From positions 118,986,771 to 119,050,770 of the forward strand of contig JAUPFV010000001.1 of NCBI GenBank assembly GCA_036936605.1: 64,000 bases of DNA, read 5' to 3'. Of the stretch, positions 24,519-34,427 are shown one piece after another. Position 1 is the stretch's first letter. Each line of letters opens with the position of its first letter. The notes under the pieces were generated by a model that saw nothing but the letters and a program-made list of their open reading frames with translations, made no database searches and was not told where the DNA came from. The stretch is from Limnanthes douglasii subsp. nivea. Lineage: Eukaryota; Streptophyta; Magnoliopsida; Brassicales; Limnanthaceae. A program made the translations under genes and the position numbers.

Positions 24519-24655
24519 GTTTGGATACATAGGGTTTCAAATCAGAATAGCTATCGGTTTGGATACACAGGGTTTCAAATCAGAATAGCTACTCGACAAT
24601 CTGCAAAGTCTTTCAAATCAGAATAGCTACTCGACAATCTGCAAAGTCGATTCAA
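24519..24655. repeat. Short tandem repeats with TTTCAAATCAGAATAGCT core
   Basis: The core TTTCAAATCAGAATAGCT occurs three times. Two copies are followed by ACTCGACAATCTGCAAAGTC, and two are preceded by GTTTGGATACAYAGGG. This compound duplication flanks the captured gene fragments on their left side. Confidence 0.85.
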
Positions 24656-24799
24656 TGTAACTGTCAGTGGACAACGGCTTGAGCATTGTACACCACATCA
24701 GTTGTGGGATGAACTTAAAGTGTTGTGATTTTTTAATTGCTGGCAAAGATGTTGACCACTTTAATCTCCATAACAGATGGAAAAAGCGTGGTGTTGCTA

Positions 24800-24937
24800 T
24801 GGTTTGGTGCTGGTCTCTGATATGAAGACAAAAGTAAGAGGAATGTCGAAGGCAGAAACAGCAACTTGAGCTACCTTAGTGTGTAAACCTTGCCCCATCT
24901 TCACACCTCCATGTTTGACTAAAGCAATTCCATCTGT
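24800..24937 (-). pseudogene. Xanthine dehydrogenase exon fragment
   Basis: The minus strand encodes [17 protein letters not shown], then [17 protein letters not shown] and a VFISETST end. This is the molybdenum-cofactor domain of eukaryotic xanthine dehydrogenase, whose usual form has [14 protein letters not shown]; the motif contacts the molybdopterin in the enzyme. Only about 46 residues are present, the flanking exons are missing and the frame is lost soon after. It lies about 20 bp from a fragment of an unrelated gene in the same orientation. Confidence 0.85.
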
Positions 24938-24954
24938 AGAGACACTAGATCGCC

Positions 24955-25435
24955 ATGCAAGTATTTAACAGCATGGCAGCATATTTTCGTCTAACTTCTG
25001 CGAGAGCTGAAGGGTCAATGCTTTTCTCAGATTTCTCAGGAAACCTGGATGAAGATTCTTTTGACTCTTGATCCTCTTGGTAAAGCTTTCTCAATGGCCC
25101 AACAATTAAATCAAACTTCTCTTCAGTTAGGACTGCCCATGCAACATCACCGACTGCCACAGCCAATAAAGATCCTCCCATATGTTCACCCAGAAGTGCC
25201 CATTCACCAAAGTAGCTTCCTTCTCGTTTTTCCACAGAGAGCTCTGCTTTGCTCTGCTGATCATTCTACTCTTCTGGCTTGTCAATCTTGAGGCTGCAAG
25301 CATTTGGGTTTCTTGACAACTCTGCGTCAAAATTGATTCTTACACATCCCTTTTAGATGATGTACAACGCCAAAAGTCCTTCATCTCTATCAATTATTGC
25401 CTTCCCATTTACCCGAGCGTTTATAGTTCCGACTC
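24955..25435 (-). pseudogene. Fragment of a PP2C / cyclic-nucleotide-binding / kinase gene
   Basis: The minus strand reads RDEGLLALYII, a stop, GCVRINFDAELSRNPNACSLK, then, after another stop, EKREGSYFGEWALLGEHM, VAVGDVAWAVLTEEKFD and, near the left end, [11 protein letters not shown]. These correspond in order to the second cyclic-nucleotide-binding region and the start of the kinase region of the plant fusion protein with PP2C, cyclic-nucleotide-binding and kinase domains. FGEWALLGE is the phosphate-binding-cassette-like part. An internal deletion brings the ALLLNTC-like piece next to the first part. It runs straight on into the xanthine dehydrogenase fragment. Confidence 0.75.
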
Positions 25436-26410
25436 TGCAAAACTTCTTAAAAATCTATCAGTTCAATTTTTTATGGCACAAAGCAATTCGAAATCGGATC
25501 GAGTGCCAACTATTTGCCAACTATTCCATCCCGTGAAACAGCACCTAAAACATTGTTACTTTGAAGAAAGGATGTGAAAACGATATGTCCAAGAGAACAC
25601 ATTTCTCTGTGACATCTTGTCAAATACCTTATGAGCAGAATCAAAAACATAGAAGGTGATAAAGTAACAAGACTACCAAGCGGAATTTATAGTAGTCAAA
25701 AGAGCACTCACCTGAAAATATCAACCTACCTTAGCAGCAAGCCGTGCTGGTCGTAGACGACGGCTTCCGACGGTGGAGAAAGCTATGATGATTCCAGTCG
25801 ATGGACATCTTCCGTTTAACAGAGAAGATGATGATAATCGCGTATTATTAATCGAAATCCATGTAGATCGATCCGGTACGAAACTGCGCAAGTCCTCATT
25901 CGAAGGCTTTCTGGTAAAAAAGAGTCATGTGTGGAGAACCTGTATCGAATAGCAAGACCGATTGTCATGAAAATGTGGTTTTGGATACGTATCCATAGCA
26001 AGACCGATCGTCGTCAAAATCTGGTTTTGGTTTTGGATACACAAATTAAAAACTCATTATCATCCGAGAACATGTCATTTCTTAGATTAAGGAAAAAAAC
26101 TTGGATAAACACATTTCTCTCCCTCTAGACATCACTCAAGCTAACTCCTATCCTATGTCTAGATTGACGACAAGGTTAAAGAGTCCCATGACTCTCGGTT
26201 TTAAGGTTTCCTCTAGACATCTACGATTTTTAACCGTAGATGGGTGGTTTTCATTAGTACGTGGGTGGTTTTAGGTGGTTTTCATTTTCTAACTCATTAA
26301 ACATTATTAGGTACTTGCTTACGTATGGTATTGTTTCAATCTATTTTACCGTGATTATTATTGTTTCTGACCACTAAAATTATTAGTTTTCAGTTTGAAT
26401 TTTAATAAAA
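25436..26410. other. Intergenic sequence without a recognised gene
   Basis: No supported coding region. A roughly 55-bp imperfect tandem duplication (AGCAAGACCGAT... TTTTGGATAC) lies at 25,950-26,040. GGGTGGTTTT is repeated at 26,245-26,285. The sequence near 25,740-25,820 is less AT-rich and has short open stretches on the minus strand that I could not assign. Confidence 0.45.
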
Positions 26411-26419
26411 ATGAAAGTA

Positions 26420-26586
26420 CACGTGAAAAATGACGTCGACACACGTGAGAAAGCCTCTACCGAGAGGTATGGGGCGTCGCCGAAGCTTTGACACGAAGTT
26501 TACTAAACCTTGTTTTGGAGTGCCACATTTTAATATGGTACAGCCCGTCTTATTTTCTTTTATGGTTCCGCAGCTGCCTATATATA
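26420..26586 (+). promoter_or_regulatory. Probable promoter of the NIN-like gene: two G-boxes, a GACGTC box, TATA
   Basis: Two CACGTG G-boxes (26,420-26,425 and 26,442-26,447) bracket a GACGTC palindrome (26,432-26,437) within 28 bp; bZIP and bHLH factors bind such ACGT cores. A TATATATA box lies at 26,579-26,586. It is only 37 bp before the first in-frame ATG (26,623), so the leader would be very short unless another TATA-less start is used. Confidence 0.55.
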
Positions 26587-26622
26587 GGCATGACCTAGAC
26601 TATAGAGAGGTGTCTTGTACGA

Positions 26623-29600
26623 ATGAAAATGGAGCCCAAAGGAAAGGAGATGTATGATGACGCTATGAACAACTTTTATGAGTCCATGGAGTTTGATCGT
26701 CTTGCTGCCCAGTGCAATAGCCCCACAACTATGGAGTTATTGGCATGGGCTGTCCAACCTATGAGTACTTGTGTGTCTTCTGAGGTAATAAATTTTGCTG
26801 AACAAAGTTTTGCTGGCTTTCATGACGGTGCTGGTACATCACATGGTAATGAAAGTCTTTATGAGTACATAGAGAGACCTTTGTATAATCAAAGGGATCT
26901 AAAGTCTAGTTTACAAGTAGCCGAGTCCTTAGCTTTACAGTCTAACAGTAGTTTCCAGCAAATCCAAAGCTCCATGCCGCTGCCTGACTTTAGGACTTTG
27001 AAGCACACTCTCGAGGGGAGGATGCTTAAGGCTCTATCATTGTTTAAGGAGTCTTGCGGAGGGGGTATTCTGGCCCAAGCTTGGGCTCCAACGAAGTTTG
27101 GAGATCAATATATATTGAGCACTACTGAACAACCCTTTTTGTTCGATCACATGCTAGCTGGGTATCGGGAGGCGTCAAGGCAGTATACCTTCGCTACTGA
27201 TGCGAACTATAGTTGGTTACTCGGGCTTCCCGGTCGTGTGTATACCTCGAGAACTCACGAATGGACTTCTAATGTAGCCAATTACAAAAGTGATGAGTAT
27301 ATGCGTAGAAAATTGGCACTTGATCATGAAGTGCGTAGTTCTATTGGCTTACCGGTCTTTGATGCCCTTGAGATGTCTTGCTCTTGCTGTGCTGTGCTGG
27401 AACTTGTCACAATAGAAGAAAAACACAATTTTGAGTCAGAAATAGAAAAGCTTTATGGTGCACTTCAGGTTAGTGTGTTTGCTCTGGTGTTTTTTATTTA
27501 ATCATTTATTTTTGTTATAGAGTGTAATAGAGGTTCTTCTAAACAACAGTGACCACTCTGTAGACATTTATTATTCTAAGTAGCAGCCACAAATATGATT
27601 ACACCAGATTCATCTTGTTTTACCTTTTTCATAGGCTGTCAATTTGAGGACTACAACTTGTTGTCCACATCTTCCACAGGTATGCAGTAAACCTGTTGTT
27701 ACTGTTATTATAATCAAGTATCTATGTAGACAATTAGAAAAGTAAGTTAAATGATTCAGGTTCATCTTGAAGTAAGGGTTTGTTTGGTACCTAGATTATA
27801 AGCCAAAAAATGCTTGCTATAGTAAGTATTTAGTATTTAGTAAAATGTGATAGGTTGTTAGTATTTAGTAAAAAAACCAAAGGTCAATCAAAACCTGAAA
27901 TCTGAAAAAGGTTAGCATTTAAAATGTGTGTATTTTGATAAAAGCATGTATGTCTAGAGATCCGAATGATATCGAGAAAAAAACGCATTTAAGTTTTTTA
28001 AGACTTTTGATCTTATAAACCTAAAAAGTCTACCTTATCTTAGTAATAAAATGATACTTAAGCAAACAATATTTATATAAGCCTAAAAGACAAAAAAGTT
28101 GATGAAACCAAACAACCCTAAGTTGTTTCTTTGTAACTATGATTTGCACTCACCCTTGACCATTGTTTCCCAGCAGCATTCAAGCAATCAAAAGGCTGCA
28201 TTAGCTGATATAACTGATGTTTTGAGAGATGTATGTCATGCACATACATTACCATTGGCTCTAACTTGGTGTTCTGTAAGTTACTCTGGCATAGAGTTGG
28301 ATGAACTGATAAAAGTCTGTGATAAAGATAGTACTAAAAAATCACAAGATAAATGTTCCCTATGCGTTGAAGACTCAGCCTGTTACGTAAACGATATAGG
28401 GATGAAAGAATTCGTACGTGCATGTTCTGAACACTGTCTAGAGAAAGGACAAGGTATTGCTGGTAAAGCTCTTGTATCGAACGATCCTTTCTTCTGTCGT
28501 GATGTAAAGACTTTCAACATAAATGATTACCCGCATGTCCATCATGCACGTAAGTTTGGGCTGAATGCTGCGGTTGCAATCAGGCTGAGGAGCACCTATA
28601 CAGGTGATAATGATTACATTCTGGAATTCTTTCTGCCTGTCAGTATGAAAGAAAGGTCAGAGCAAAACGTTCTGCTGAACCAACTTTCAATCACAATGCA
28701 GAAAGTCTGTAAGAGTAAGAGTTTGACAGCACTTTCTGATACAGAGTTAGTCCGCAGATTAGACTCGGAAGTTGAATTTCAGAACAATATAGTCTCTAAT
28801 TCACCAACAATGGCCACCCCTGCAAAGAATCAAACATTGGTTTCAGGTAGTCAAGTCATATCAGTTGGGAGAGATCTCGCATACATATCTAACGAGAAAA
28901 ATGACACAACAGAATTCGAACGTCCTTGCGAGCAGGTAACTTTGCTTATGTACCTCAGGTGCCCTAAACTTTGCTTTTAAAGTAATTACTTACTCTCTTA
29001 ACTTCAACATCAAGCTTAAGTTCAAGGATCTTAAAATACAATAATGTTTCCATTGACGTTTATTGTTTCTTCTCATGTTGAGATTATTCACATGATAATC
29101 ATCTTTGGTGCACACGTACTATTCATATGTTCTATTTTCTGGTAGAAAGATTGGAGTGATAAATCATCGGCTCTATTCACAATTTGATTCAGTGTGATGC
29201 ATATAGAATTGTTTAAAGTATGCAACTATAAATTGCGCAATTTCCCCTCACCTTGAGTTTACGGGGCCGTATCATTGAATATGCTATGTTGGAGAAACCG
29301 TAGATTGGTATTTGTTGTTGCGTTGCAAATTTAACCCTTTTCAATTTTCTTATTCTTTTTTGGATGCATTTTTTGAACTTTTAAGACTAAACCTCAACAA
29401 ATTTTACTACATACCTTATGCAGGCAACAAGTTCAACCAGGAGAAGTCGCCGGGCAAACAAGAGTACAAAAAAGAGTGTTAGCTTGAGTGTCATCCAAAA
29501 GTACTTTTCTGGTCGGCTTACGGATGCTGCAAAAAGCCTTGGTGGTGAGACACTCAACTCGGCGTACTCCTAATGATTGATAAACAAAAAACATACCGAA

Positions 29601-30299
29601 TTTACAAGCTACTTGTTTTTGCTCTTTTGGTATTGCTGATAAGATTTTAAGCTCACATTTGACTGTTGTTTTTTTCCTTTGTTAGTTTGTGATACGACAT
29701 TGAAAAGATACTGCAGAGAACACGGAATCAAGAGATGGCCTTCCCGTAAGATATGCAAAGTAAATCGTTCGTTGAGGAAACTAGAAACCGTTCTTGACTC
29801 GGTTCCAGGAGCGAAACGAAGTTTGACGTTCGATTCAGTAGGAAGGGAATTTGTAGCAGCGGGCTCCACAGTCCAAGAGGATGATGGCACAAATACAGAT
29901 ATGGAGGAGAACAATGGGGTTTTTGAAGATAGCCAACCCAATATATTATCACGCTCCGCAGTTGAGAGGGGTTATTCAAAAGCCAAAGTTAGGTCGGAAA
30001 TGACGGTAAAAGCTATTTATAAAGAAAATGCAATAAGGTTCAAGTTTGAAACATCGGGAGGCTGTTTTCAGCTTTACGCTGTAATCAGAGAACGTTTTCA
30101 TTTGCGAAATGGGGCATTTCAGCTCAAGTATCTTGACGATGAGGAGGAATGGGTGATGTTAGAAAACGACTCAGATCTCCGAGAGTGTATTGAGATTTTG
30201 AATGGCGCAGAGACAAGTATTTGCAGGCTCCTTGTCTGTGATTCCCCTTGTGGGCAAAACAGCTCTGCGGGCAGCACTGGATATGTAACAGATAAGTGA
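26623..30299 (+). CDS. NLP: NIN-like protein (NLP), RWP-RK / PB1 transcription factor
   Basis: NLPs are nuclear transcription factors of the nitrate response that bind nitrate-responsive elements. Five exons fit GT-AG rules and keep phase: 26,623-27,468; 27,635-27,679; 28,174-28,935; 29,424-29,544; 29,686-30,299; together 795 residues. Residues about 120-290 and 298-500 are the conserved GAF-like N-terminal region (FKESCGGGILAQAW; GLPGRVYTSRTHEWTSNV; GQGIAGKAL; HHARKFGLNAAVAIRLRSTY). Residues 560-615 are the RWP-RK domain (VSLSVIQKYF, then RWPSRK at 608-613). Residues 697-776 are PB1 with a basic-face lysine (K700) and an acidic OPCA-type cluster at 742-755. The second ATG (26,629) has the better context (A at -3, G at +4), so the protein may start two residues later. 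The N-terminus before the GAF-like region is short. Exon 2 encodes only 15 residues and diverges from the usual AVNLRT-x-PPR pattern after AVNLRT. No disabling change was seen. Which NLP subgroup it belongs to is not settled. Confidence 0.93.
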
Positions 30300-30508
30300 G
30301 AAGTGACCCAATGAGAATCCCTAAAATCAAGTTTAGGCAGTAACTTCTGTGAAACTACTCTTGCAAACCACCGCACTCAACTTTGTGTTGCTTTTTTCGA
30401 ATTCGGGAATGCGAAAGATGAATGTGTACACATACTAGTAGCTGCTGCTTTTGCTTTTATGTATGCAAAATATAAGCTTTTGTAATTCCAGAGAGTTCGG
30501 TGCACATA

Positions 30509-30514
30509 AATAAA
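30509..30514 (+). terminator. Poly(A) signal of the NIN-like gene
   Basis: AATAAA lies 210 bp after the stop codon, with TTTTGTAA-type upstream elements near 30,478, a usual plant 3' UTR arrangement. Cleavage would fall well before the MULE begins at 30,843. Confidence 0.5.
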
Positions 30515-31453
30515 GTGACCTTTTTAATTCCAGTGAGCCGCCTCGAAATAGATAAGCAGACCTTTCTCTAATGAATAGCAGAAAATTAGCATATTACATT
30601 AACTATTCTAATCCTAATGTCATAAACATTAGGAAACTCACATGTCAAATACTCGTCCAGATGGAACCATTGCAACTTAATTAGCGGCCACCTACGCTAC
30701 GCAAGAACCATTACATATATTAGCTTCGCAATCCAAATTTTAGAAGGGATAAAAATGTTTCCTATAAAAATTATGCCTTATTTGTAAAAATAAAAAATAG
30801 ACTTTAGAATTATCCTCTGCTATTTGGTATGGATTTAAAAAAGGGAAATTGCATCGGACGTTACACATGTGTAGATTACGAGTTTTAGTTGTCCAGGCCT
30901 TCCACACAAGATGCGAATTGTTTGATGTATTCGATGAGGGAGATGCTAATTGTATTACCAATTCTCATGGTGACATGCGAATCACATGAAAGAATTTCAA
31001 AATTTGCTTAGAAATATGCTGCGAATTGTATGAAGAACATACGTTTCGCATGTTATGATGCGAACTACGTGAAATTCTAGAGTATTATATGTTCAAACAA
31101 ATACCAGGACTTTTTAGTTAATTTTCTAACGTTTTCGCATGTTATGATGCGAACTGTGTAGAACTCTAAAGTATTGCATTTTCAAACAAATATCAGTACT
31201 TTTTTAGTTGCTTTTACGTTTCGCATGCTATGATGCGAACTATCTAGAACTTTTTAGAGTATTGTATTTCGAAACAAATATCAGAATTTTTTACAAACAA
31301 CTATCAGGATAGGATGCGAATTGAGCACAATCCGCAACTTGTAGATACACACAAATCGCAAGATAGGATGCGAATTGTTTGATGCAGTAATAAATAATTT
31401 GCACATAATTTTTGGGACTAATAACTAATAGCTTGTTCTGTCCAGGGTAAGAG

Positions 31454-33645
31454 ATGTCCAAATCACGACTTTGTATTTTTAAATATGGTCACCAAACCGC
31501 AATTGTGCCTTTCATGGAGTTTGAAAGCTTTTAAAGTATCCAAGCTTATGTGGAGAACACATGGGAGGAGCTTGCCACATGTGACTACCTAATTACCTAC
31601 TCCTGCGGGGATCACAATAATTGTTTCTTTAATAACCAGAATGATTTTGTTGGGTTGGTGTTATATCTTGATTTGGAGCGTTTAAAACGGGTTAGTTTTC
31701 TCATAGAACAACGCGTCTTCGATAAGGGTTCTGGTGAAAAAATTTCTATTGATAAGAGCTATGGTGGTAAGGATTGTGGTGTAAAGCGTAAAGAGCGTAG
31801 CTTGAGTTTGGGAAAACCGTCTCCCAATCAACTAGTTAGCGGGGAGAGTAGTAACAGGTTAGTTAATTCTGATCAGAGAAAAAAACAACTCGCTACTGCT
31901 AGTTGGGATGATGTTATTATAGGAGTGGGTCAAGCTTTTGAAGAAGGTGCTGCCGGTCTGAGGTTATCTTTGTGCAAGTTTGCGTTAGAGCATGGTTTTT
32001 ATTTCAAATACCTGCACAACACAACAACCAAGATCACTGCTTATTGTGAAAATAAGTTCACAAACGGATGCAAATGGAGACTTTATACATCTATTGATTC
32101 CAACACTGGCTTGATGACGATCAAAAAGTATGTTCCGCACCATACTTGCAGTCCTGTTTTCTCCCAGAAGCATAAGCATAAGCGGCACAGGCATTTGACA
32201 TCAGATTTGATTGTAAAGGAAATTCAGGATTCTCTACGGACTCGCCATTCGTTGACAGCCAAAACAATACAGTCGACTGTCAAACAAGATTACGGTCTTG
32301 ACATCTCTTATCGTTTGTCATGAAATGATTTAGAGAAGGCTAGGAGGGGAGTTTTCGGAGATAGTTCAAGTTCTTTTAGTTTAATAAGCAGATACTTCAA
32401 ACGCTTGAAGAGCCGGGATATTACTTCAGACTGCGAGTTGGAGTTATCAACTGGAAACCGATTCAAACGCTGTTTTGTAGCATTTGGTTCGTCCCTTCAG
32501 GGTTTTCATTCATGTCGTCCAATGTTGTTTGTCGATGGAACCCACTTATATGGCAAGTATAAGGGTACCTTGCTTACTGCCGTAGCAAATGACGGCAACA
32601 ACCGTTAGTTACATTTAACTAGTTAATCTGAATGATGTTTTGTGTGAAATTATTGTGCAACAATTCGCATCCGAAGCTGCGAATTAAGCAGTGTTTGAAT
32701 CTTTACATTTCGCATTTGAGGATGCGAATTATGCGATGACAGTTCGCATCCTATATATGCACACAATTTGTTGTTGTAATCTTGACATTTCGCATTTGAG
32801 GCTGTGAATTAGGTAGTATTTGAAACTGTGCTTACATCGCAGCTTATGCTTGTACACAGTTCGCAACAAATATTTTAAGCGCAACTACCAAGACAACATG
32901 TGGAATGTGTACAATTTTTAAACGTTTGAGTACTGTTGTAGTGTTCATTTAATCTGCCTTTTTCCAGGACTTTAGCATTGAAGATTGGGACAATTAGATG
33001 TGGTTTTTAGGGTGTTTGAAACCACATTTGTTGGATCGCCAGATCACATTTATTTCAGACCGTCATTCTGGTATCGTTAATGCTGTTTCTGTCTTGTATC
33101 CAAACTGCTATCATGCGTACTGTTATTTCCATCTCATGTAGAATTTGAAAGCCAAACTCGAACATACTAACAGAGACTATAAAAAAAGGATGTTGAGTTT
33201 CTTCCATCGTCTTGCTTATGCTCCCAGTCGAGAGCTTTTTAAAGATATACTAACAGTTTTTCTATGTGAAGGTGGTGACATAATGAGTGATTTTCTTGCA
33301 AATTTACCCACTGAAAAGTATGCGCAGGCTTACGTAAAAGGGAAGCGATACGGCTCTATGGCTTCTACTGCAGCTAAATCGTTTAACAATCAGATCAAAA
33401 AATATTGCGGCCTACAAATTGTTGATTTTATTGATTGAATTAGAGTCTTGCTTATGACTCAAGTTTCACGAAGATACGAAGAGGGTCTCAGCTGGAGTAC
33501 TAATTTGGTCCCCGAGTACGAGAAGAAGCTAAAGCAGAATGTTGACATGTGCCGAACTTGGGTAGTACGTAAGTCGTCTACCGCAATGTTCAAAGTCTTT
33601 TCTGGCAGAGGTTCAGCAACAACCATTGGAACAACTTCCACTAGT
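31454..33645 (+). pseudogene. MULE transposase (MuDR DNA-binding plus MULE catalytic domain)
   Basis: From ATG 31,454 the frame reads MSKSRLCIFKYGHQ and, after one in-frame TAA near 31,529, a PB1-like N-terminal segment. Next is the MuDR-type DNA-binding domain at about 31,905-32,170 (GLRLSLCKFALEHGF, TAYCENKFTNGCKWRLYTS, HHTCS). The catalytic domain starts at about 32,440: FKRCFVAFGSSLQGF, CRPMLFVDGTHLYGKYKG (first Asp), then, after an intron-like gap full of GCGAA motifs (32,605-32,968), FISDRHSGIVNAV (second Asp) and CYHAYCYFHL. The rest to 33,600 has AYAPSRELF and LPTEKYAQAYVKGKRYG. Stops at about 32,321, 32,998, 33,139 and 33,436 sit where Trp or Gln is expected. A C-terminal SWIM zinc finger is not seen: the frame runs into unrelated sequence after MFKVFSG. 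Confidence 0.88.
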
Positions 33646-33836
33646 TGAGAGTCAGCAGGGTAGTAGTCATCATATATGTCTAAACCAAAGACAGATACTG
33701 GGCTGTTTGGTGGTGCTACTGGCATGATCAACTCATCGCTCCAGTTAACGGTTAAGGATGACCAGGAGTCACCTAGAGAACCAAGTGAACCAGAGTTTGA
33801 GTATGAGGTGGTGGTTATGGTGGTGGAAAAAGACAT
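33590..33836 (-). CDS. Hypothetical minus-strand ORF start with its own promoter-like region
   Basis: I do not recognise this product. On the minus strand, ATG 33,836 opens about 80 codons rich in Ser, Thr and Pro (MSFSTTITTTSYSNSG, then acidic FGLDIYDDYYPADSQ). Upstream is a CT-rich leader and a TATA box at 33,941-33,948, about 105 bp before the ATG, as in a real plant gene start. The ORF stays open to 33,459, but there it runs opposite the conserved transposase C-terminal region, so only the part right of about 33,590 is plausible as coding. It could be the first exon of a third MULE gene or of a sequence fused in by rearrangement. Confidence 0.35.
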
Positions 33837-33940
33837 GAGTGTTTGAATTCGAAGAGAAGATGGAAAGGAGTTTGTTAAAAAATAGCCTCTAGTTTAAAAT
33901 CTATAGTTTGTTTTAAAATTAGCCTCTGGTTTACTAGTGT

Positions 33941-33948
33941 TATTTATA
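33941..33948 (-). promoter_or_regulatory. TATA box for the minus-strand ORF at 33,836
   Basis: Minus-strand CCCTATAAATAACAC. The distance to the ATG leaves a leader of about 75 nt, typical of plant promoters. Confidence 0.45.
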
Positions 33949-34427
33949 GGGAAATGAGGTAATCATTACATAGCCTCCATGTCCAATCAGCAATTAATGG
34001 GTTCTGCACGTGATTAGATTGTTTTTTGCGTGCTCAATGAAGAAACCGTTTACCAAGGCATAAGCCATAGCCTGTTCGTATTCTTGAACGATATATTTTG
34101 AATTGTTTATTGTATACCAGGCTGCAAACTGTTGTTAATGTGATATACCAGGGTTTGCTGCGAACTGTTTACTGATAAGTAAGCATCTATCATGTTAGGA
34201 TGCGAATTGTTTGATGAATATTCTGTTTTAAGACATACCAGGGATTTGCTGCGAATTGTTTGGTGGGAATTATTCGAATATTAACCAACCCTTATATATC
34301 AGGTTATGATGCGAATGATTTGATAAGAAATATGAACATTTCTGAAAATGTAATTTGTTAATGTATGCACACCAAAAAATTACAATCGATGTATTTACAA
34401 GAAAAAAACATAGTGTTTTAAATCGAA

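Noticed and set aside
31045..31064. CRISPR-like interpretation of the repeated GCGAA palindromes
   Set aside because: Spacing is irregular, repeats are only 7-15 bp, and the context is a plant transposon with spliceable genes.
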